From Emcibacter sp. (GTDB lineage Bacteria; Pseudomonadota; Alphaproteobacteria; Sphingomonadales; Emcibacteraceae): a stretch of DNA of 44,393 nucleotides. The number at the start of each line of letters is the position of its first letter. Position 1 is the stretch's first letter. Under the pieces are notes generated by a model, which saw only the letters and a program-made list of their open reading frames with translations, had not been told where the DNA came from and did not search any database. Of this stretch, positions 1 through 9,375 are shown one piece after another. The position numbers were made by a program, and so were the translations under genes. The stretch covers positions 1 through 44,393 of the forward strand of contig JAIOYI010000015.1 of the NCBI GenBank assembly GCA_021741205.1, given 5' to 3'.

Positions 1-117
1 TGGAAACCATCGTAACCAAGAGAAGAGATAAAAAATCTGCCCTCAACCTATTGAAAAAACTCCTAAAACGTTATGGTAGGCCAACATCTATTGTGACTGA
101 TAGATTAAGGTCATATC
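1..117. repeat. 117-bp terminal direct repeat, left copy
   Basis: Bases 1-117 are identical, base for base, to 44277-44393. The repeat lies within the IS6 transposase gene. An exact overlap of this length at both ends is what a k-mer assembler leaves on a circular contig, or on a contig that starts and ends in the same repeated element. Confidence 0.97.
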
Positions 118-232
118 GCGCCGCCATGAATGAACTTGGGTGCGCTGACAAACAAGATGTGCGCCAATGGCTGAACAATAGGGCAGGAACCGAAGGTGAC
201 GGAACGTCAAAATAGCCACCTGCCTTTCCGAC

Positions 233-326
233 ACTGAGGAGTTTGTCGGCTTAGCTTTCGGATGACCGTGGTGCCAGTGGCACCGCGTAAGCTGAGTGAA
301 GCCTAGCCAAGAACCCGCAAGCCGAC
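233..326. other. 94-bp foldable insertion inside the transposase gene, flanked by CCGAC
   Basis: The transposase reading is interrupted after CCTTTCCGAC (ends 232) and resumes at 327 after a second CCGAC (322-326), so an 89-bp piece plus a 5-bp duplication can be recognised. The insert can fold: GTCGGCTT (245-252) pairs with AAGCCGAC (319-326), AGCTT (253-257) pairs with AAGCT (289-293), and an apical hairpin GGTGCC-AGT-GGCACC (270-284) extends to a 9-bp stem with one G-T pair. It looks richer in GC than its surroundings. It resembles a tiny palindromic mobile element in form, but I do not recognise the family. Confidence 0.5.
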
Positions 327-562
327 GACGGGAATATGCCATGCAGGGCTTTAGAAAAGAAGAAACCCTTCAAAAATTCACCTCAACTCATGCGCAAATA
401 TAGCGCGTAGCCTGCCCTTGGGGTGCAACCATTTTAACGGAGAACGGCACCTCGTAAACAGACAGACATTTAAGAAATTTCGTTCAGAATCTATGACTGA
501 ATGGCGTACATTCGTGGCATAAGACATTTGCTTCTAAATACCTCTGTGACCAATTTCAGTTT

Positions 563-576
563 CCTTTGACAAAGCC
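563..576. repeat. Right terminal inverted repeat of the IS6 element
   Basis: CCTTTGACAAAGCC compares with ACTTTGACAGAACC, the complement of the left repeat at 43920-43933; 11 of 14 bases agree, including the run CTTTGACA. It lies 40 bp beyond the transposase stop codon. Confidence 0.7.
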
Positions 577-956
577 CTATCAAAGCATTGCACCAGAAAA
601 CAAGTAATAGAAAACGGATCATAAGGTTTTTTGTCTCTATTCTAGGGCCAGAATTCTAAAATCAGGCCCACTTAATCTAATCATTGTCCCATGCTACCAC
701 ATTTTGGTTTTACGCACTAAGTCCTTCTATAGCTGATCGAATTAATCGCCTGCCTTAAGAAAGATAGGTGGGGGATAGGTGCCCAGTCAAAGTATCGAGC
801 GCCAAGTTCGGACAATACCCTCTTTACATTAAATCAGTTTATTTTACCTATTGTTTAGTTGACCAACCGCATAGTAGATTGTATATTTGTTTAAAATTCT
901 CCGAACATTCCTTAAGCCATGTTTGTTTCGGTGAAAAGTTATTAATTGGAAAAAAA
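577..956. other. 380-bp intergenic region between the IS end and the fadB-like gene
   Basis: No convincing gene is seen here. The reading frame of the next gene stays open upstream to 768, but the translated extension has no family resemblance and no internal ATG start. A GGGCC (645-649) / GGCCC (665-669) inverted repeat with a 15-base loop lacks a following T tract. A good sigma-70-type promoter lies at 859-887. Confidence 0.6.
859..887 (+). promoter_or_regulatory. Promoter of the fadBA-like operon
   Basis: TTGACC (859-864), a 17-bp spacer and TATATT (882-887) form a near-consensus promoter about 70 bp before the start codon. The spacer begins with ACCAACC (862-868), identical to one half of the TetR-type palindrome at 12415-12432. 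The other half is poorly conserved, so control by the same regulator is only a weak possibility. Confidence 0.6.
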
Positions 957-3080
957 ATGAATGAAATTGTACGTTACAAAAAGATCAATGAAATAGCATT
1001 AATTACGTTAAATTCTCCACCTGTTAATGGTCTAAATATTGCGGTTCGTCGTAAAATATTGTCAGGGTTTGAACAGGCCATAAATGATAATACTGTTAAG
1101 GCAATAATAATCACATCTGGCTGTGAAATTTTTTGTGCTGGTGCTGATATCAATGAATTCGATGATGCTGATAAAATGTTTGCCAAGCCCTCCCTGCCCG
1201 AAATATGCTTGATACTTGAAGAATCAAAAAAAACCATCATTGCAGCAATTAATGGGACTGCTTTCGGAGGTGGATTAGAACTTGCGATGGCCTGTGATTA
1301 CCGTATGGCGGCTCCCAAAGCAAAAATGGCTCTGCCAGAGGTTAATCTGGGCATCATTCCCGGTGCTGGTGGCACGCAACGCCTGCCGCGTCTGGGCGGC
1401 GTAAGGCTAGCCCTAGAAATGATAACATCTGGCAAACCTATTGATGCTACACAAGCTCTGTCAACGGGATTGGTCGACCATATTCACGAAGGTGAAGAAG
1501 ACTTTATTACCGCAGCCGTCAATTATGCCAATGAACTTATTTTCCAAGACGTCCCCTTAAAGTCTTGCGCACAAATCAAAGTAAATACAGACGAAATTCC
1601 AGAAAATTATTTTGCAGACTTTCGGGCGTCTATTGCCCGACGAACCCGAGGTTTCTATGCCCCGGAGCGCTGTATTCAGGCTATTGAAGCTGCCTGCAGT
1701 CTTCCCCTTGAAGAAGGGTTAAAAAAGGAATTAGAACTGGCTATTGACTGCCTTGATACGTCGCAAGCCCGCGCCCAGCAACATCTATTCTTTGCTGAAC
1801 GGGCATCTGGAAAGATTCCTGGGATTGACCCTAAGACGCGCCTCCGACAAATCGAAAAAGTCGCCATTATAGGCTCTGGGACTATGGGTGGTGGCATTGC
1901 CATGAATTATCTGAATGCTGGTATAGAAACCATTATACTTGATTTAAATAGTGAAGCATTGGAACGGGGCATAGGATTCATTGAAAAGAACTATGCTATT
2001 AGCGCCAAGAAAGGCCGTATGACTCCCGAACAGGTCACTCAGCGCATGGCGCTTTTACAGTCAACAACCAACTATGACGACTTGCGGGAAGTTGACCTTG
2101 TGGTTGAAGCTGTTTTTGAAAATATGGACATCAAAAAGAAAGTTTTTCAGGCATTAGACAAGATTTGCAAGCCGGGTGCCATACTCGCCACCAATACATC
2201 CACATTGGATGTAAATGAAATTGCTCACGCCACCAGTCGGCCAGAGGATGTAATCGGCCTGCATTTTTTCAGCCCCGCCAATGTGATGCGATTGTTGGAG
2301 GTGGTACGCGGGAAAAAAACAGCGGATGATGTTATTCTAACCACTCTCAAGATGGCAAAAATGATCCATAAAGTACCAGTTGTGGTCGGTGTCTGTTTTG
2401 GTTTTGTCGGCAACCGTATGATAGAGCCCTATATCCGCGAAACTTTTCGGTTAATGCTTGAGGGGGCGAGCCCAGAACAAATAGATACGGCTATAACCGA
2501 CTTTGGTTTTGCCATGGGGCCATGCTCCATGAGTGATATGGCTGGAATTGATGTGGGGTATCTGGTGCGAGAGGCACAGCGGGAAAGAATATCCCGTGAC
2601 CCCAGCTATCAAATCATCGGCGACAAGCTTTACGAACTGGGGCGATACGGTCAAAAAACTAGCCGTGGATTTTATATTTATGAAGACCGAGAAAAACACA
2701 ATGATCCCGAGATAATCAAAATCTGCGAAAATCTTGCTGAAGAACTGGGGATTGAGAGGCGGGAAATAACCGACAAGGAAATTATCGAGCGCTGTGTTTA
2801 CATGTTGATTAACGAAGGGGCTCATATTTTGGAAGAAGGAATCGCCTATCGGTCTGGTGATTGTGACCTGATCTATACCAACGGTTATGGCTTTCCCATT
2901 TGGCGTGGTGGTCCCATGCAATATGCCGATGAAATCGGTCCAGAAAAAATAGTATCGGCAATCAATCACTATCACAAATCCCTTGGAACTTACGGTGAAA
3001 TGTGGTTTAGCCCAGCGCCTTTATTGCAAAGATTAGCCAATGAAGGCAAAAAACTAAAAGATTTAAGGAATATAAAATGA
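957..3080 (+). CDS. Bifunctional enoyl-CoA hydratase / 3-hydroxyacyl-CoA dehydrogenase (FadB/FadJ type)
   Basis: This 707-residue protein would carry out the hydration and NAD-dependent oxidation steps of beta-oxidation in the cytoplasm. The N-terminal crotonase domain (about 1-190) shows [10 protein letters not shown], the oxyanion segment [15 protein letters not shown] and the catalytic-Glu segment [14 protein letters not shown]. The dehydrogenase domain starts near residue 300 with the Rossmann motif [14 protein letters not shown], has the catalytic-His segment [10 protein letters not shown], and is followed by the C-terminal helical domains (GFVGNRM onward). Length and order fit the trifunctional-enzyme alpha family. 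ATG 957 was chosen because family similarity begins there; the ribosome site (TTGGA) is weak. The gene overlaps the thiolase gene by 4 bp (ATGA), so the two are translationally coupled. Confidence 0.93.
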   Translation: MNEIVRYKKINEIALITLNSPPVNGLNIAVRRKILSGFEQAINDNTVKAIIITSGCEIFCAGADINEFDDADKMFAKPSLPEICLILEESKKTIIAAINGTAFGGGLELAMACDYRMAAPKAKMALPEVNLGIIPGAGGTQRLPRLGGVRLALEMITSGKPIDATQALSTGLVDHIHEGEEDFITAAVNYANELIFQDVPLKSCAQIKVNTDEIPENYFADFRASIARRTRGFYAPERCIQAIEAACSLPLEEGLKKELELAIDCLDTSQARAQQHLFFAERASGKIPGIDPKTRLRQIEKVAIIGSGTMGGGIAMNYLNAGIETIILDLNSEALERGIGFIEKNYAISAKKGRMTPEQVTQRMALLQSTTNYDDLREVDLVVEAVFENMDIKKKVFQALDKICKPGAILATNTSTLDVNEIAHATSRPEDVIGLHFFSPANVMRLLEVVRGKKTADDVILTTLKMAKMIHKVPVVVGVCFGFVGNRMIEPYIRETFRLMLEGASPEQIDTAITDFGFAMGPCSMSDMAGIDVGYLVREAQRERISRDPSYQIIGDKLYELGRYGQKTSRGFYIYEDREKHNDPEIIKICENLAEELGIERREITDKEIIERCVYMLINEGAHILEEGIAYRSGDCDLIYTNGYGFPIWRGGPMQYADEIGPEKIVSAINHYHKSLGTYGEMWFSPAPLLQRLANEGKKLKDLRNIK

Positions 3081-4261
3081 ATGATGCAGTGATTGTTTCA
3101 ACGGCACGCACCCCTATTGGCAAGGCCTTTCGTGGGGCATTGAATAACATCAAATCCCCCACCATGATGGGACATGCTATTTCCCATGCTGTGGCCCGCG
3201 CTAGCATAGAGGGTGAAGAAATTGAGGATGTTGTCATTGGTACGGCTCTTACAACGGGAACAGCCGGTATGAATGTTGCGCGACTTTCTGCCCTTGCAGC
3301 TGGACTACCCTATAGCGCCTCAGGCCAAACAATTGATCGGGCCTGCTCTTCAGGCTTGATGGCAATTTCCGCTGCTGCTAAACAAATTATTGTGGACGGC
3401 ATGCAAGTCACTGTGGCGGGTGGACAGGACAATATTTCTGCTATTCAAGAACAATATTTCAAATATGTTGGTGAAACCATTGATCCAAATGTAATCAAAC
3501 ATGCCGAAAACGCTTATATGCCTATGCTGGAAACAGCCGAATTTGTAGCCAAAAAATATGGCGTGACACGGGATGAAATGGATGAATATGCTCTGCTATC
3601 CCAACGGCGCACTGCAATAGCCCAAGAAAACGGTAAGTTTGATGATGAAATTGCTCCAATCACAACCACCAAAGCTATTATAGACCGGGAAACAAAAGTC
3701 GTAAGCTATGAAGAAATCACCTTAAGCAAAGACGAATGTAATCGTCCCTCAACCACGTATGAAAGTTTGCAGGGATTAAATCCAGTCATTGAAGGGGGCA
3801 GCATCACGGCGGGTAATGCCAGTCAATTGTCGGACGGCGCCTCCGCTTGTCTATTAATGGATGCAAAATTAGCAGAGCGGCGCGGCATCGAGCCATTGGG
3901 TATCTATCGCGGTATGATGGTTGCAGGCAACCCACCAGAGGAAATGGGTATTGGACCAATATACGCCATTCCCAAACTATTAAAACAACATGGCTTAAAT
4001 ATTGATGATATTGGCCTGTGGGAATTGAACGAGGCCTTCGCAGTTCAGGCCCTTTATTGCCGTGACAAACTTGAAATTGATCCAGAAAAATTCAACGTCA
4101 ACGGCGGCGCCATTTCAATCGGACACCCTTACGGCATGAGTGGGGCACGCATGGTTGGTCATGCCTTGATCGAAGGCAAACGTCGCGGCGTTAAATATGT
4201 CGTCGTGACCATGTGTGTCGGCGGCGGCATGGGGGCAGCAGGCTTATTTGAAGTCGCCTGA
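3077..4261 (+). CDS. Acetyl-CoA C-acyltransferase (thiolase)
   Basis: This 394-residue thiolase would cleave 3-ketoacyl-CoA to acetyl-CoA and a shortened acyl-CoA. The acyl-accepting cysteine is Cys90 in DRACSSG. The catalytic histidine is in the segment [16 protein letters not shown] near residue 350, and the second cysteine is in [11 protein letters not shown] near 380. The start overlaps the preceding stop as ATGA, with AGGA seven bases upstream. With the preceding gene it forms a complete FadBA-like complex. It meets the acyl-CoA dehydrogenase gene tail to tail with only 2 bp between stop codons, and no separate terminator is visible there. Confidence 0.94.
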   Translation: MNDAVIVSTARTPIGKAFRGALNNIKSPTMMGHAISHAVARASIEGEEIEDVVIGTALTTGTAGMNVARLSALAAGLPYSASGQTIDRACSSGLMAISAAAKQIIVDGMQVTVAGGQDNISAIQEQYFKYVGETIDPNVIKHAENAYMPMLETAEFVAKKYGVTRDEMDEYALLSQRRTAIAQENGKFDDEIAPITTTKAIIDRETKVVSYEEITLSKDECNRPSTTYESLQGLNPVIEGGSITAGNASQLSDGASACLLMDAKLAERRGIEPLGIYRGMMVAGNPPEEMGIGPIYAIPKLLKQHGLNIDDIGLWELNEAFAVQALYCRDKLEIDPEKFNVNGGAISIGHPYGMSGARMVGHALIEGKRRGVKYVVVTMCVGGGMGAAGLFEVA

Positions 4262-4263
4262 TA

Positions 4264-6054
4264 TCAGATGAAATTTTGAGGATCGATAGCCATAGTTGTC
4301 TCGGCATTTGCTTTTATCTTCCGAGACAATGTGGCAAAATCTGGCAACATATGATCAAAATAAAATTTTGCCGTTTTAATTTTATTGTCTAAGAAAACAG
4401 TGTCCGCCTCAGGTTCCGATAACTTATCACTGGCGGTTACAACCATCTTCATCCAGAAAAACCCTAACAAAACAACAGCAAACATATTGAGATAATAATG
4501 GGCACTCGTTCCCAGATTTTCAGGATTTTTCTGGGCAGCCTTCAAAATATCTTTTGTCGCCTCTTGGAGAGATAGAAGAGCCTCTTCAAATGCAGGAATA
4601 AATTCAACCAAGGCAAGATGTTCTTTATGTTCAGAAGTGAAGTCTGAAAAAAGACCGAAAATTGTCTGTACAGCAGCCCCATTATTGGCAGGGAGTTTGC
4701 GCCCAACCAGATCCATCGCCTGCACGCCATTTGTCCCTTCATAGATGGGCGCAATACAGGCATCACGCATGAATTGTTCTACACCGCTTTCATGAATATA
4801 ACCATGTCCCCCAAAACATTGCATAGCTCTTCTCGTGGCCTCTACGCCTTGGTCTGTCAAATAGGACTTTATAATTGGGGTCAAGAAAGCCAGCATCTCA
4901 TCCGCCTGTGCGCGAACTGCAGTATCACTATGCTGTCGGGCCACATCAACTTGCACCCCCGCCCATAGGACGACGGCACGGGCACCTTCAATGAAAGCCC
5001 GATTTGTCATTAACATACGTCGCACATCCCCATGATAAATGATGGGGTCTGTCACACCCGCATTGGCCGGGCGCGTTATCGCCTTACCCTGCACACGATC
5101 CTTGGTATAGGCAATGGCGTTCTGTTGAGCAATATCGGCTAGCGCAAGCCCTTGGACTCCGCAGCCCAATCGGGCTTCATTCATCATGGTAAACATTGCG
5201 CGCATACCTTTATCTTCTGTGCCAAGCAAATAACCCGTTGCCCCGTCATAATTCATCACACAAGTCGCATTACCGTGAATACCCATTTTCTTTTCAAGGG
5301 AGGCACAATTGACCTGATTACGCTCCCCAACAGAGCCATCTGGCTCAATATTAAATTTAGGGACAATAAAAAGACTAATGCCGCCCGTACCTGCGGGCGC
5401 GCCTTCTATACGTGCCAAAACAAGATGAATGATATTTTTTGTCATATCCTGATCTCCGGCGGATATGAAAATTTTAGTGCCTGAAATTTTATAGGTTCCA
5501 TCGCCTTGCGCTATTGCTTTGGTGCGAAGCATCCCAAGGTCCGTTCCACAATGTGGCTCAGTCAAATTCATTGTACCTGACCAAATTCCTTCATACATTT
5601 TTGGCAGGAATAGTTGCTTTTGTTCTGAGGTACCCCAGGTCAGAATAGTTTCAGATGCTGGACGTGTTAGCCCAGGATACATGGATAATGACCAATTCGC
5701 CGCCCCAAAAAATTCGCTCATAATTAAACCGAACACGCGGGGCAAATCTTGGCCCCCATATTCTTCTTCACCAACTATACCGAGCCAACCGCCCTCACAA
5801 TATTGATTATAGGCATCTTTAAACCCTTTCGGCGTTATAACCTGTCCGTCCTGAAGGCGACACCCTTCTACGTCACCAGTTACATTGAGAGGATGGAACA
5901 CATTCTCAGCAAGTTTTGCCGCCTCCTCCAGAATAGCATTTACAAGATCCGACGTTACATCTGAAAATACAGGGAGCATATTAAGAGAACTTATATTCAG
6001 AAAATCATTGAGTAGGAATTTTATATCTTTTACAGGTGCTTTATACGAAGTCAT
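4264..6054 (-). CDS. Acyl-CoA dehydrogenase, long form with extra C-terminal domain
   Basis: This 596-residue FAD-dependent dehydrogenase would introduce the alpha-beta double bond into an acyl-CoA. Recognisable parts are the flavin and substrate segment NLTEPHCGTDLGMLRTKA, the helix MFTMMNEARLGCGVQGLALA and IAPIYEGTNGVQAMDLVGR, in which Glu439 is the expected catalytic base. About 120 residues after this form the extra C-terminal domain of the roughly 600-residue subfamily. ATG 6054 was preferred over the adjacent GTG 6057 because GGAG lies eight bases before it. It is the last gene of the minus-strand operon that begins with the APC permease, 21 bp after the carboxylase stop. Confidence 0.92.
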   Translation of the reverse strand: MTSYKAPVKDIKFLLNDFLNISSLNMLPVFSDVTSDLVNAILEEAAKLAENVFHPLNVTGDVEGCRLQDGQVITPKGFKDAYNQYCEGGWLGIVGEEEYGGQDLPRVFGLIMSEFFGAANWSLSMYPGLTRPASETILTWGTSEQKQLFLPKMYEGIWSGTMNLTEPHCGTDLGMLRTKAIAQGDGTYKISGTKIFISAGDQDMTKNIIHLVLARIEGAPAGTGGISLFIVPKFNIEPDGSVGERNQVNCASLEKKMGIHGNATCVMNYDGATGYLLGTEDKGMRAMFTMMNEARLGCGVQGLALADIAQQNAIAYTKDRVQGKAITRPANAGVTDPIIYHGDVRRMLMTNRAFIEGARAVVLWAGVQVDVARQHSDTAVRAQADEMLAFLTPIIKSYLTDQGVEATRRAMQCFGGHGYIHESGVEQFMRDACIAPIYEGTNGVQAMDLVGRKLPANNGAAVQTIFGLFSDFTSEHKEHLALVEFIPAFEEALLSLQEATKDILKAAQKNPENLGTSAHYYLNMFAVVLLGFFWMKMVVTASDKLSEPEADTVFLDNKIKTAKFYFDHMLPDFATLSRKIKANAETTMAIDPQNFI

Positions 6055-6075
6055 CACGTTATCTCCTGTCTTTTA

Positions 6076-9000
6076 TTACCAAGTATCAACAGAACCCGGT
6101 ATGGGCCGTATATCTTTATCCCATCCCGCCGTCGCCTTCAGGCCGGAAATCAACCACTTTCGTGTTTCCATAGGATCAATGACATTGTCAAATTCCATAT
6201 AAGTGGCCACGCTCAGGGCTTTTCCTTTTTCATATTCTTTCTCGACCAGCGCATTAAATTTTTGCTTTCTTTCTTCCAAATCTTCAATGGCCTCAAGTTC
6301 TCGTCGATAGCTCAAGCGAACACCCCCCTCTAAGCCCATGCCCCCAAATTCCCCCGTGGGCCAAGATACGCTCATCATTGGCGCATGGAAGCTGCCAGCC
6401 GTCATTGCTAGTGCCCCCAGACCATATGCTTTACGAAGTACGACACAAAAAATAGGCACATTACAATTGGCTGCAGCAACAAACATTCTGGAGAAATGTC
6501 TGACCTGCGCCGTTTCTTCCGCGGCTGGTCCAACCATAAAGCCCGGCGTATCACAAAGACTTACCAAAGGAATATTAAACGCCTGACAAAGACGTATAAA
6601 TCGAGCTGATTTATCCGCACTATCACTATCAATTGCGCCACCTAACGCGCGATTATTGTTGGCAATCACACCAAAGGGACGTCCCTCTATTCTGATAAAT
6701 GATGTGACAATGCCAATCCCAAATTCCTTACGCAATTCAAGGACTGAGTCTTTATCTGCCATTATGGTAATTACCTCTCTCACATCATAGGTACGCACCC
6801 TGTTTTCTGGAATTACGTGACGCAACAGCCGTTGGTCGTTTTCTTCCCAGTCTTTCACTGGCCCTTGAAAATAAGAAATATATTGTTTGGCAGTCTTGAC
6901 CGCTTCCTCTTCATCATCCACCACAATGTCAATAACACCATTTGGAGATTGAATATGAACCGGCCCCACATCGGTTGGTTTGAACACACCTAAGCCACCA
7001 CCTTCAATCATGGCTGGGCCAGCCATACCGATACAGGAATTCTTTGTTGCAATAATAACATCACTACACCCCAGAAGGGCCGCATTTCCAGCAAAGCAAT
7101 AACCAGATACGATACCAACCAGTGGTACTAAACCGCTCAATTTTGCATATCGAAGAAAACTTGGTGTCTCTACGATCATCGTTACATCCGTATCCCCTGG
7201 ACGGCCACCACCGCCCTCACTAAAGAGGATCACAGGCAATTTCCATTTTCTGGCAAGATCAAACATTCTATCTTTTTTCTTATGCCCCATGGCCCCTTGC
7301 GTGCCTGCAAAGACAGAGTAATCATAAGACACAACCATGCAGCGGGACTTTGATTCCTCAAAAATATTTCCATTGATGCTGCCAATGCCCGCGATCAGCC
7401 CATCCGCAGGGCTTTTCTCGATAAGATCCTCAACTGTGCGACGAGACCTTTGTGCCGCAAAGACTAGCGAGCCATATTCTGTAAAACTTCCCGCATCCAA
7501 AAGGTCATCAATATTTTCCCGGGCCGTACGCTGTCCAGTTTTTCGTCTTTTCTCCACCGCTTTTGGCCGAGCATCATCCCGTGTCGAAGCTTGACGCGAT
7601 AAGACATCCGCAAGATCAGGCCGGATCATATCAATGTCAAAAATATTTTGTTCATTTTGGTTTGCCTGATCAACCTCAGCTTCTTCTATAACCAACAACA
7701 GCTGTCCTGTGCGCACGTTTTCCATGGGACTGACAAGCAGCTGCGAAATATATCCGCTCTTCCCTGCCTTAATTTCATGTTCCATTTTCATAGCCTCAAC
7801 GAAAGCCACCGTTTGCCCTTTAAAAACCGCCTCCCCAATCTCTACATTAATGCCAACAACAACGGCTTGCATAGGGCATAAAACATTATGATAACCATTT
7901 TTTTCAACAATATTAGCTATTGCATCCGAAGAGGCCGCCCCTGTTTCCGTGACATTAACAAAAAGATTTTTATGCTGTTGTGATTGCTCGGAAACAAGAT
8001 CATTCAAATGTTCTTGGATAAAACCTGTGGTAATATTATTTTCCAAAAAATCTTTGTGACAAAGAATATTCTGCAAAAATGCAATATTCGTCTCAACACC
8101 TGAAATCCTGAATTCCCTAATGGCGCGGTAAGCCTTATGCACCACATCTTCAAACTTAGCTGTTCGCGTCGATACTATAACCTTGGCCAGAAGTGAATCA
8201 AAATTTGGATTGGTTTCATAGCCCTGATAGCCAAAACTATCTACCCGTACACCCGGACCAGAGGGCAAATCAAATGACTCTAAAACGCCTCCTGATGGCA
8301 AGGTTGATCCATCAGACTGAATAACTTCCATATTTACGCGAAGTTGCAAAGAATAGCCCGTTGGCTGTCCAATTTTCTCTTGTGTGAAACCTATATCTTC
8401 AAGGCTCAATCCGCTGGCAACAGAAATTTGTGCTTGGACAAGATCAACACCAAAAATTTCTTCTGTAACAGTATGCTCAACCTGAATCCTTGGGTTAACC
8501 TCGATGAAATAATAATTTCCCTCTTTTGAATCTTCATCAAGTAAAAATTCAAAAGTACCCAAACCTTCATACTGCACCTCGCGCGCTATCATCACCGCAT
8601 CTGAAATAATTTTCTCTCGCAATGCATCTTTTAATGAGGGGCTTGGCGCGATTTCAATGACCTTCTGATGGCGACGTTGAATGGTACATTCCCGATCCCA
8701 AAGATGCGATACTCCCCCCCGACCGTCACCAATGATCTGCACCTCAATATGACGGGGCCTTTTTATGAGCTGTTCGATATATACATCATCTTTGCCAAAT
8801 GCGGCTAGTGCCTCAGACTGGCAGCGCACAAAAGACTCCTCAAGATTCGAGATCTTATGTACGGCCCGCATCCCGCGTCCGCCGCCACCGGAAACAGCCT
8901 TTATCATAACCCCCGCATTATCACCAAGGGCTTCAAAAAATTCTTTCATTTCTGGTAACGAGGTGGCTTGTTCTGTTCCTTTGATCAAGGCCACACCACA

Positions 9001-9375
9001 ACGTTCTGCGATAACTCTCGCTTTACCTTTATCCCCAAATAAGGCCAGATGGCTCGCCTCCGGCCCAATAAACTTAATACCATTTGCAGCGCAGTTCTTT
9101 GCAAAATCCGCATTCTCGCTTAAGAATCCATATCCTGGATGTATGGCATCGCAACCATGCCGCATTGCCACATCAATTATAAATTTTCCGTCAAGATATG
9201 CGGCGGCGCCAACCCCATCAATTTCATAAGCATGATCCGTATTTTTAACATGCTGAGACGCCCGATCATCATGAGAATATATGGCGACCGTTTCGATGCC
9301 CATATCTGAAGCGGTTCGCGCTATACGGACAGCAATTTCACCGCGGTTTGCTATTAATATTGATTTTATTTTCAT
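6076..9375 (-). CDS. Single-chain biotin-dependent acyl-CoA carboxylase (BC-BCCP-CT fusion)
   Basis: This 1099-residue protein combines all carboxylase parts in one chain. A biotin carboxylase domain occupies about 1-450 (start IKSILIANRGEIAVRIARTA; ATP loop KAVSGGGGRGMRAV; IQRRHQKVIEIAPSP). A biotinyl domain has the target lysine near residue 530 in EAMKMEHEIKAG, and a carboxyltransferase domain fills about 600-1095 (GGGGRPGDTDV, SGYCFAGNAALLG, TPGFMVG). Most bacterial acetyl-, propionyl- and methylcrotonyl-CoA carboxylases split these parts over two or more genes, while single-chain long-chain acyl-CoA carboxylases use this layout. The acyl substrate cannot be read from sequence. Its ATG shares one base with the ligase stop (TAATG), so the two are coupled. 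Confidence 0.93.
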   Translation of the reverse strand: MKIKSILIANRGEIAVRIARTASDMGIETVAIYSHDDRASQHVKNTDHAYEIDGVGAAAYLDGKFIIDVAMRHGCDAIHPGYGFLSENADFAKNCAANGIKFIGPEASHLALFGDKGKARVIAERCGVALIKGTEQATSLPEMKEFFEALGDNAGVMIKAVSGGGGRGMRAVHKISNLEESFVRCQSEALAAFGKDDVYIEQLIKRPRHIEVQIIGDGRGGVSHLWDRECTIQRRHQKVIEIAPSPSLKDALREKIISDAVMIAREVQYEGLGTFEFLLDEDSKEGNYYFIEVNPRIQVEHTVTEEIFGVDLVQAQISVASGLSLEDIGFTQEKIGQPTGYSLQLRVNMEVIQSDGSTLPSGGVLESFDLPSGPGVRVDSFGYQGYETNPNFDSLLAKVIVSTRTAKFEDVVHKAYRAIREFRISGVETNIAFLQNILCHKDFLENNITTGFIQEHLNDLVSEQSQQHKNLFVNVTETGAASSDAIANIVEKNGYHNVLCPMQAVVVGINVEIGEAVFKGQTVAFVEAMKMEHEIKAGKSGYISQLLVSPMENVRTGQLLLVIEEAEVDQANQNEQNIFDIDMIRPDLADVLSRQASTRDDARPKAVEKRRKTGQRTARENIDDLLDAGSFTEYGSLVFAAQRSRRTVEDLIEKSPADGLIAGIGSINGNIFEESKSRCMVVSYDYSVFAGTQGAMGHKKKDRMFDLARKWKLPVILFSEGGGGRPGDTDVTMIVETPSFLRYAKLSGLVPLVGIVSGYCFAGNAALLGCSDVIIATKNSCIGMAGPAMIEGGGLGVFKPTDVGPVHIQSPNGVIDIVVDDEEEAVKTAKQYISYFQGPVKDWEENDQRLLRHVIPENRVRTYDVREVITIMADKDSVLELRKEFGIGIVTSFIRIEGRPFGVIANNNRALGGAIDSDSADKSARFIRLCQAFNIPLVSLCDTPGFMVGPAAEETAQVRHFSRMFVAAANCNVPIFCVVLRKAYGLGALAMTAGSFHAPMMSVSWPTGEFGGMGLEGGVRLSYRRELEAIEDLEERKQKFNALVEKEYEKGKALSVATYMEFDNVIDPMETRKWLISGLKATAGWDKDIRPIPGSVDTW

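Larger units (their letters stand above)
1..522 (+). pseudogene. IS6-family transposase, 3' part, disrupted
   Basis: Translation from base 1 continues the reading seen at the right end of the window: TIVTKRRDKKSALNLL, then RYGRPTSIVTDRLRSYRAAM, with the second catalytic Asp in TDRLRSY, then WLNNRA. There the expected third acidic residue (normally NRAEN) is broken by a 22-bp insertion at 187-208. Family sequence resumes as SHLPFR, is broken by a 94-bp insertion (233-326), resumes as RREYAMQGFRKEETLQKFTS, is broken by about 25 bp near 401-425, and ends as NHFNGERHLVNRQTFKKF to SMTEWRTFVA with stop TAA at 520-522. The product cannot be functional. The intact version was inferred from general knowledge of IS6 transposases. 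Confidence 0.85.
1..576 (+). mobile_element. Right part of a degraded IS6-family insertion sequence
   Basis: This stretch holds the 3' part of an IS6-type transposase gene followed by a right terminal inverted repeat at 563-576 (CCTTTGACAAAGCC). The repeat matches the complement of the left one at 43920-43933 at 11 of 14 positions. Joined to 43920-44276 through the shared 117 bp, the whole element is about 933 bp, or about 790 bp once three apparent insertions are removed, which is normal for the family. The flanking octamers, ccatagtc on the left and ctatcaaa on the right, do not match, so no 8-bp target duplication is visible. Confidence 0.85.

Noticed and set aside
88..342. 84-residue open frame on the minus strand within the IS6 remnant
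   Set aside because: It runs antisense to recognisable transposase sequence and across the insertions; no independent support.
645..669. GGGCC / GGCCC inverted repeat as a terminator
   Set aside because: The stem is only 5 bp, the loop 15 bases, and no T tract follows on either strand.
768..956. N-terminal extension of the fadB-like protein by 63 residues
   Set aside because: The extension covers the promoter at 859-887 and has no crotonase similarity; the family start fits ATG 957.
2451..2975. 174-residue open frame on the minus strand inside the fadB-like gene
   Set aside because: It is antisense to a clearly conserved dehydrogenase domain and shows no family motif of its own.
8765..9229. 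154-residue open frame on the plus strand inside the carboxylase gene
   Set aside because: It lies opposite the well-conserved biotin carboxylase domain and has no ribosome site or recognisable motif.
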